NCBI RefSeq assembly: GCF_026151205.1
Contig: NC_087081.1
Coordinates: 11,347,113-11,411,112 of the forward strand
Source: Bolinopsis microptera
Taxonomy: Eukaryota; Ctenophora; Tentaculata; Lobata; Bolinopsidae
Direction: 5' to 3'
DNA: 64,000 bases
The position numbers were made by a program, and so were the translations under genes. The first letter of the stretch is position 1; every line of letters begins with the position of its first letter. The notes beneath the pieces were generated by a model. That model did no database searches. It was not told where the DNA came from and worked only from the letters and a program-made list of their open reading frames with translations. Shown one piece after another: positions 58,301 through 64,000 of the stretch.

Positions 58301-60126
58301 ATCAACTTTCGTGGTCTTGATAGCGTCAAAAATAGCCTTGAAAGAGACATTATCAAAAGCTCCCTCTATATCTAGAAAGACGCCTAGGACATATCCCTTC
58401 TTAGCTATCCTGCGCTCGATGGTGTGAGTAACTTTATGAAGGGCTGCTTCGGTTGAACATCCTTTCTTAAAGCCAAATTGTCGTTTGTGGATGTCTTTAG
58501 CGATATTAAGGTCGTGTTGCATATGCCACAGTATCACCTTCTCCTGTAGTTTTAACATCACTGGAGAAAGGGTAATAGTGCGAAATGACTTCGGTTGGTT
58601 GTAGTCAGTTTTTCCAGGCTTTGGGAGAAAGATTCCAAGGGATTCTTTCCACAAAGTTGGAATGTGTTGGGTTTCATGATTTTTTGTCATAATGGTTCTG
58701 GTGATGTCTTTGATGTGTGTCCAAGCTTTCTGTATGATGATAGGTTTGAGGGTGTCGGGTCCAGCAGCTTTCAACGGATCGAAGGATTTAAGAGCTTCCT
58801 CGATTCTGTCTGGGCTGTAGATGGTATTGAGTAAGGTGGTGGTGATTGGTAGAGGACCAGGTGGAGGCACTGGCGGATCAGTGACACTATCCTTGAAGTG
58901 GGTTTGTGTCATGACCTCCAATGTCTCCTCTGCATTTTTGGTGATGTCTCCGTTTGGTTTGTAAACCGCTTCTAGTGTATGTTTGTTGTCGTTACAGGAT
59001 TTCAGAATCTTATTCATCCTTCCGGATTCCTTATAAACAGACTCTGTTTCCTGACAAAAAGTTCTCCAGGCATTACGCTGGGAGTTGGTTATAAGTCTGT
59101 TGTATTGTTTGTTGCTCTCTCTAAGAGCGAGCCACAGGGCATCAGTCTTCTTTTTGCGGGCAGTAATCAGTTTTTGTCTTATTCCCCTCTGTGCTTCCTC
59201 TACTTCTCGAGTTAGCCAGGGGGGTTTGCGGACGGAACTTGAGATGTAAGTAATGGGGCATGCCTCCTCGAAGGCTTCCTTGTGGTGCATGATATTGATA
59301 ATACTCCCTCATTACTCTGTTATATTTAGTAGTAGTAATAGTATTTCACGAGTAACTGGAAGAAACGGTGATTATATCTCATCCCTCATTTCCATTATTA
59401 AAGGGATTTAATTATTTGATTAACAGGGATTGATCATTGACGGAACTTTGAATTGTGTGATATTGCTAAATAGATTTGTCAGGCAACTAATAAGCTGTAA
59501 ATGTATCGCAATCTTATTTAATCGAAGGCTCTTAGAAGTCCTGTGTATAACACTGTTCTTCAAATTTAATCACAGCGACGAAAGAATGTTATTTGTGTAG
59601 AATGTCCCCTAAACGAATTACACTGATCTCGATTTATACACCAGGGAGTTAACAGCGAAATAATATGGAATTAAGGTTTTTTTGGGTGTAGGGTGTAGGA
59701 TGTAGGGTGTAGGATGTAGGGTGTAGGATGTAGGGTGTAGGATGTAGGGTGTAGGGTGTAGGGTGTAGGATGTAGGGTGTAGGGGCATTCTAAGCTACGT
59801 GTTTTGTTGTATGGGATTAAATAATGACTATAAATGATAATTTTCAGGTATTATCAAGTGTGGTGTTATGCGCGTTCCCCGTGCCACAAAACTCCTGGAT
59901 CCTTTCTCTTTTGATAGCAGTTGGATACCAGACAGTATTATCTTACTTCGGACTTATGGGTTAGTCAGAATTATTATTAATTATGATAGTGAGAATGAGG
60001 AATCATGAACATAATGAACTTAAACCTCATTTGGTATAGGATTATAAGTGATGTTTTTCATCTTTAAAAACACAGAAATTGTTTTGAATTTAAGAAATTC
60101 TCGCACCATTGCGCAAATATTTTCTG
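49355..60126 (+). CDS. pigw: GPI inositol acyltransferase PIGW/GWT1, 5' part (3' end outside window)
   Basis: PIGW is an ER multi-pass enzyme that acylates the inositol of GlcN-PI during GPI-anchor synthesis. Exons: 49355-49488, 49809-49937, 50731-50876, 51533-51660, 53823-53892, 54601-54677, 59848-59959, all GT/AG and phase-consistent; candidate exon 60076-60126 also fits. Family landmarks in order: NGTSSLDV (N-terminal luminal motif), RFLVDTLTITTPLTFLYTI, LESEY, FRSYVTLSTIICILAVDF then FPG, YTLMDTGVGSFIFMAGLV (the conserved MDxGVGSF), SYDEYGKDWNFFLTLASVK, and a membrane segment SWILSLLIAVGYQTVLSYFGL. About 265 residues are visible of the usual ~500. The ATG at 49355 is the first in frame, but an AG just before it leaves room for an earlier coding exon. 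The candidate exon (EIVLNLRNSRTIAQIFS) aligns only loosely with the segment before the expected NREG motif. Introns carry a hAT-like MITE, a Helitron, a hairpin and a 3.1-kb LINE. Confidence 0.9.
50197..50501. mobile_element. hAT-like MITE, copy 2, in pigw intron 2
   Basis: Ends CAGTGGCGTAAC and GTTACGCCACTG with a perfect 8-bp target duplication ATTTGTAC (50189-50196 and 50502-50509). The interior is largely the inverse of copy 1 and contains poly-G and a TACCGGCGTATCC phrase. Confidence 0.9.
53932..54235 (-). mobile_element. Non-autonomous Helitron (family A, copy 2), in pigw intron 5
   Basis: Read on the minus strand it starts TCTTACTATATATATAAAGC after A and ends TTCCTGCTAG before T. It shares most of its length with 37948-38273. 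The whole element sits between pigw exons 5 and 6. Confidence 0.8.
54520..54600 (+). repeat. Tandem repeat carrying pigw exon 6 acceptor-like sites
   Basis: Units of about 24 bp, each ending CTCTAATTACAG, run straight into the acceptor of exon 6 (TTAATTTCAG, exon from 54601). Three TACAG acceptor-like ends lie about 11, 35 and 59 bases before the true one. The units contain TAA, so use of the upstream sites would probably introduce stops. Confidence 0.7.
55789..55890. mobile_element. 102-bp hairpin MITE-like element in pigw intron 6
   Basis: AAGGACACGTTCATT...ATATTGGTAAAT is mirrored by ATTTACCAATAT...GAACGTGTCCTT; the two arms account for almost the whole length, with one internal bulge. 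Flanks are TTAT and AACG, with no firm target duplication. Confidence 0.6.
56155..59280 (-). mobile_element. 5'-truncated I-type LINE with reverse transcriptase and RNase H, in pigw intron 6
   Basis: Motifs in order (minus strand): LTREVEEAQRGIRQKL linker; reverse transcriptase FLDIEGAFDNVSF (A), RRGCPQGGILSPFLW (B), QAFADDLLSLAEG (catalytic FADD); RNase H CYTDGSRTDSGSGAG, YQTELTAIIEACKYL, then after a frameshift IIIWSDSLSS and WGNEKADELAKNG; a terminal zinc knuckle CPKCGDGEETVSHFLGQC; a poly-A tail (T run at 56154-56180). The endonuclease is missing. The break is one extra AC in an ACACACAC run (57075-57082). A 10-bp duplication TGTGGTGCAT flanks it (56145-56154 and 59281-59290). RNase H plus CCHC places it in the I/Loa-type group. 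It is antisense to pigw. Confidence 0.92.
59685..59783. repeat. GGGTGTAGGATGTA tandem repeat in pigw intron 6
   Basis: About 14 units of 7 bases alternating GTGTAGG and ATGTAGG, starting after a T run. Located 65 bases before the acceptor of pigw exon 7. Confidence 0.9.
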
Positions 60127-60299
60127 GTAACATTTTTAATTAGACTTAATTTATTGTGTAAATAATTAATCAGAAAATTAATTAGTTAATTAATCGTGTA
60201 AGAAACAACTACACAACATAAATGTAGGCAAATTGGCTGGCATATAATCTCCATACAGATTACCTCACTGGAGGTCAACAAGTACGATTTGCTTGCATA

Positions 60300-60450
60300 T
60301 ACACCAGTCACCACTAAAACTGTACTAAATATCAGCACTTCTACACCAGTCACCACTACAACTGTACTAAATATCAGCACTTCTACACCAATCACCACTA
60401 CAACTGTACTAAATATCAGCCACCACTACAACTGTACTAAATAACAGCAC
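60300..60450. repeat. 43-bp tandem repeat downstream of pigw exon 7
   Basis: Three to four copies of a unit containing CACCACTACAACTGTACTAA and ATATCAGCACTTCTACACCA. One copy is shortened. It makes a spurious repeating frame on the minus strand. Confidence 0.85.
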
Positions 60451-60504
60451 TTCTACATGAACAAATATCGGACGTTTCATTACTTTCTTTCTAAATCTTT
60501 CTGA

Positions 60505-61622
60505 GGGTATTTTCAGAAATCTGCGTAATATAATGGAACTGTCAGTGCTGTTAGACACAATGGTGAACTATCAGAATGGTTTGAAGTAAGTTCAGGCAGT
60601 GGCCAAGGAGACATTCAGGGTCCCCCACTTTTTAATGTCTGCCTCAATGTGGCTGCTGAGAGAACAGAAAGCAACAAAATGGTGTCCCACGGAGCGGTTC
60701 TTCAAAGATCTATCAGTCCGCTTGTTGATGATATCACTGTGTTAGATACAGACTATGCAGATGACATGGCTGTACTGGATAACAGCGAGGAAGGTCTTCA
60801 AGAAACAACTGACCTTTTGTGTATGTATGGTGCCCAGGGAGGTCTCAGAATCAATGGTAAAAAGACTGAGGCTATGTTCATTGGTAAAGCAACCTCTCAA
60901 CGGCCATACACGAAAGAAGCCACAGTGAACATCACTGTTGAAGACACGCCAGTGCAGCAAGTTAGTGACTTTACGTACTTAGGTACAATTATTTCCAGCG
61001 ACGGTACTATCGACCGTGAGCTGTCAGCTAGGATTCAGAAAGCTTCCGGAGCCTTCAATCAACTGAGTAATATATAATGGAAAAACCGCAACATCCAGTC
61101 TTATACAAAGATCAGGATTTATAAGGCAGCAGTTTTGACAATATTGTTATATGGTAGTGAGGTTTGGAACACAACCAAAAAGCAGCTACATCGCTTTGAG
61201 GTGTTCCATCAGCGTTGCTTGAGGAGAATACTTAGGATAAGATGGCTCGATCGGGTTAGAAACACTGAAGTGCTGGAGCGTGCAAAGATAAATCCAGTAG
61301 AGACGTTCATAGGAGCAAACCGCCTGCGTTGGTTTGGCCATGTCACCAGAATGCCAGACACTAGGCTTCCTAAGTACCTGCTTAACTGGACCCCTGCGCA
61401 TGGGAGAAGATCTAGGGGCCGTCCAAGCAAGAACTGGATGAAATGTTTGCTGGAAGATGCTGCAGCGTTTACAGGAAACACTGACATAGACCTAGAAGGA
61501 GCGAGCGAGATGGCTAGTGACCGAAAACTTTGGAGGGAGATGATACGTCACAAACGGGAGTTCATTGGTGCAGGCCACTCGAATGATTGAGGAGACCTAA
61601 TCAAGTACAAGTACAAGTACAA
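60505..61622 (+). mobile_element. LINE fragment, reverse transcriptase C-terminal half (RTE-like)
   Basis: The reading starts about VSAVRHNGELSEWFEVSSGS and continues GQGDIQGPPLFNVCL (motif B, diverged), DTDYADDMAVLD (catalytic YADD), FTYLGTIISSDGTID and, past an in-frame TAA at about 61075, LYGSEVWNTTKKQL, RCLRRILRIRW and RLRWFGHVTRMP, which are typical of RTE/Craftsman-type C-termini. It ends in a (TACAAG)n tail at 61598-61622. 5'-truncated with one stop; not functional. Confidence 0.8.
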
Positions 61623-62035
61623 GAGGTTGAGTACAAAGGAAACTTAGTTTCAGTTCGGGTAAAATTTAGAAACGGTTCATCCACACAATCTCGGGAAATG
61701 ATTACAAAATAAATGTCACAGTTAATCAGTCAGTATCACAGATTAATCATTATATTATACATATTACTATTAATAAGTAGAATGTAATCTTACACTCCAA
61801 CGAAATACTAGTACAAATTATTAGATGCAAATAAACACTAAAACGAAGAAAATTCTTACAAAATGACAGACTGCAACCAAAAACTTATACGATGAAAAAT
61901 GTTCTGTTTGACATCAATTTAAAATGCAAATCGGGTAATATTAACTGTTTCAACCCGATCTTGAAGACGATATGAAAAGAACGATTAAAAGTTCTAGTTC
62001 CGCCTTATTAGTTCCGCCTAATTAGTTCCACCTAA

Positions 62036-63303
62036 TTACTCCTCGATCAAGACAGCTTCTTCGTCAGTATTTACTCGGTTTGCGCAACTGAACCAGGCAG
62101 CAACTCTTCTTAAATACCCCAAATACCTCTCCCTCAATTCCTGTTTCCGGGATATTATGATGACTGGGTAGACTGCAGCGTAGATAAGGGGCAAAGTGAA
62201 CTCAGCGAATCCGATCTGTAAAGCATCATATCGTTATTACAATCAATATCGATAAATAATTTGACAAAACATAACATCAACAAATTAAGATGGTTTGAAA
62301 CAGAAAAAAAATCAAATATTAGTAGCAAACGAGGATGATAAATGATTGCAATCCCTACCTGTATTCCCAAATCTATAAAATATTTTTCACTGTGTTCGTC
62401 GTACACAATACTCTGATGCGACAGAATCCAGGTCAGGATGAAGAAGAAAAAGGTGGTATTGCAGACGAAGAATAAAGTGGACACCAGGAAGACGGTTATG
62501 GAGACATGTCGAGTAGTGTTGGGGACATGGGGAGCTGTTTCCTCGTCATTTTGGAGAGATCGTCTCAAATACTTGATCTGTATCATCATACAGATAAAGA
62601 CTGTCAGGGGAATTATCAGGAAATAGAGGATCACAAGGAAACTACCAACAATGCCGGCTCTCAGATGTTGCTCCGTGCACTTTGAGTAACCGGTGGTGTC
62701 TCTGTGACAGAGTACTGCAGCTACAAGAATAATACCTGGGATATCAAAACATAGAAGTGTAAATAAATATGTGCTCGCTCCAACTCCATAGGATGCTAGC
62801 TTCTTATCTACAATAATAGCAGTTATAGCATCAGAGATGTGAAGCAGTGTGATGATCAACCAGATAAGTCGAACAACTTTCTTCAAGGCCTCCGTGTTTA
62901 TCCTACGAAAGGGGTTCACCACCTTTAGAGTTAGAGTGATGGTCAGAACAAGGTTACAGAGCTTTGAACAGTTGATCCCAAGAAGTGCTGTCATCATGTA
63001 GTAATACAGTGATTTATACAGGATATCTATCTCAACATAGCCTGAGTAAGCCAACAGACTGGTCACGGATAAAACTATTTCACCTTGTGCTTTGAGAATG
63101 TCAAACAGTGCTATCCCCATGAAAAGCCCTGACACAAACTTAGCTCTGTCCCGATAATAGTCCATGAAGATTACGGTGTTTTGAATCAGCACTATGATGG
63201 ACAGAGGTATTTGTATGGGCGCGAGATCTCGGAACATTCCTTTAAACATGAACAGGACTTCTTCATCACTGATGCTGTGGCGGTTTAAATCCGACTGATT
63301 CAT
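62036..63303 (-). CDS. Orphan seven-transmembrane receptor (2 exons, 374 aa)
   Basis: Exon 1 is 62359-63303 and exon 2 is 62036-62215; the 143-bp intron is GT/AG and in phase (DLGIQ|IGFAEF). Seven hydrophobic segments are visible: IQIPLSIIVLIQNTVIF, FVSGLFMGIALFDIL, YYYMMTALLGINCSKLC..., LIWLIITLLHISDAIT, YLFTLLCFDIPGIILVAAVL..., SITVFLVSTLFFVCNTTFFFF, and TM7 FAEFTLPLIYAAVYPVIIIS. A basic tail follows (SRKQELRERYLGYLRR). The layout and the AVYPVII end of TM7 suggest a rhodopsin-class relative. The usual DRY after TM3 is absent (LTLKVVNP instead) and NPxxY is altered, so it is highly diverged. Ligand unknown. Reading through the splice site would end in an unrelated tail without TM7, so the spliced form is preferred. 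Confidence 0.82.
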
Positions 63304-64000
63304 TTACATTTTCGAACTAAGGAGATAGTTTTGTAAGCAATAACTAGGACAAGTTTTAAGACAATCGAAAGGTTACATTGTAAATTAGGAAGATAGATGA
63401 TCAGCCATTTCTGAATCGTCCGTAATAGAACTATTACATGGGCCTGGGCAATTGTGGATAAAGGGTGCAAGTTCATTTTAAAGCATTGAAATTGTAAAGT
63501 GGGTTATGGGCCACCTCTATTACTAGTTTCTTGATTATATACTGACCATCCATACTGATCCTGGCCACTTATACATTTGCAATCATGGAATTTAGTTATG
63601 AATTGGTAAAATCTAGTCAGTACCAGTTTTCGGACATTTACAGAATCATCGAAGCGACTTCAGGTGGTTTTTTTTACAAGAGCAACAAAATTCTTACAAA
63701 ACCATAGAAATTCTAGAAATTCTCCTGCACAGTTTTTGATGTTCTCACGTATCGACAAAGTATAGACGAAAAATGGAGTTGAGTAGGAAATAGGTAGGTA
63801 TGAGAAGAAGTCGATGGAAAAAATCGGGTTCAGGAATTAGGAATCTTTACTAAGCTCTTAAATCACGAGACTGTAAGATATCAGATATTGCACTTTTACA
63901 TTCCGTCTAAAAGAGTAAAAGGCTACCATCAGATATAAGACTGAGAATGACTTCATTCATTGGTGTGCAGTAAAATGGCTAAAATGACACTATTGATCAC
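63304..64000. other. Upstream of the receptor gene; nothing recognised
   Basis: Should contain the receptor promoter. No exon of pigw or of another gene is supported here. Confidence 0.4.

Noticed and set aside
59685..59783. Telomere-like repeat
   Set aside because: The unit alternates GTGTAGG and ATGTAGG, is not the animal telomere TTAGGG, and is short and intronic; an ordinary minisatellite.
60300..60450. CRISPR-like direct repeats
   Set aside because: Units are contiguous 43-bp tandem copies without unique spacers, in animal DNA.
62155..62358. Read-through C-terminus of the receptor (382-codon version)
   Set aside because: It crosses a good GT donor and replaces TM7 with an unrelated tail; the spliced exon at 62036-62215 supplies a proper TM7 in frame.

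Overview
This is animal (metazoan) nuclear DNA. It is AT-rich, the genes have many short exons with GT/AG introns, and the spaces between and inside genes are full of retrotransposon pieces, MITEs, Helitrons and microsatellites. Protein content (FoxJ1, Akt, PIGW, a BTB protein, an orphan 7TM receptor) fits a marine invertebrate, possibly a non-bilaterian such as a cnidarian or ctenophore. The lineage is a guess; nothing in the sequence fixes it.

Layout. 1-4.4 kb: a long-TIR MITE and an isolated terminal exon (2687-3102, minus). 4.46-8.57 kb, minus: a complete 10-exon FoxJ1-type forkhead gene (471 aa). 8.6-14.1 kb: intergenic, with an X-box-like site, two hairpins and a regular cluster of five CACGTG boxes. 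14.1-30.6 kb, minus: a complete 13-exon Akt/PKB gene (467 aa). Its introns hold a truncated LINE, an intronless broken MFS-transporter copy, a 350-bp (AC)n run, a CRE/E-box pair and a 2-kb inverted-repeat transposon. 30.6-41.8 kb: gene-free and repeat-dense (hAT-like and Harbinger-like MITEs, a foldback element, tandem Helitrons, a GC-rich repeat family, (GA)n). 41.85-43.5 kb, plus: a single-exon BTB/POZ protein (549 aa). 44.6-49.2 kb: GC-rich repeats, then a three-level nest (MITE in an R2-type LINE in a CR1-like LINE). 49.36-60 kb and beyond, plus: the 5' part of PIGW (GPI inositol acyltransferase), seven confident exons and one candidate, with a 3.1-kb LINE in one intron. 60.5-61.6 kb: another LINE fragment. 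62.0-63.3 kb, minus: a two-exon orphan GPCR (374 aa).

All exon joins given for foxj1, akt, pigw and the GPCR were checked for GT/AG ends and codon phase. FoxJ1 (motile cilia), Akt (growth signalling) and PIGW (GPI-anchor synthesis in the ER) share no pathway; this is ordinary eukaryotic gene order.

The most unusual signal is at splice junctions. Three Akt 5' splice sites, and one PIGW 3' splice site, sit inside tandem arrays in which the splice site itself is part of the repeat unit. At Akt exon 8 the unit is 33 bp, so each extra donor would add 11 in-frame residues just before the kinase catalytic loop.
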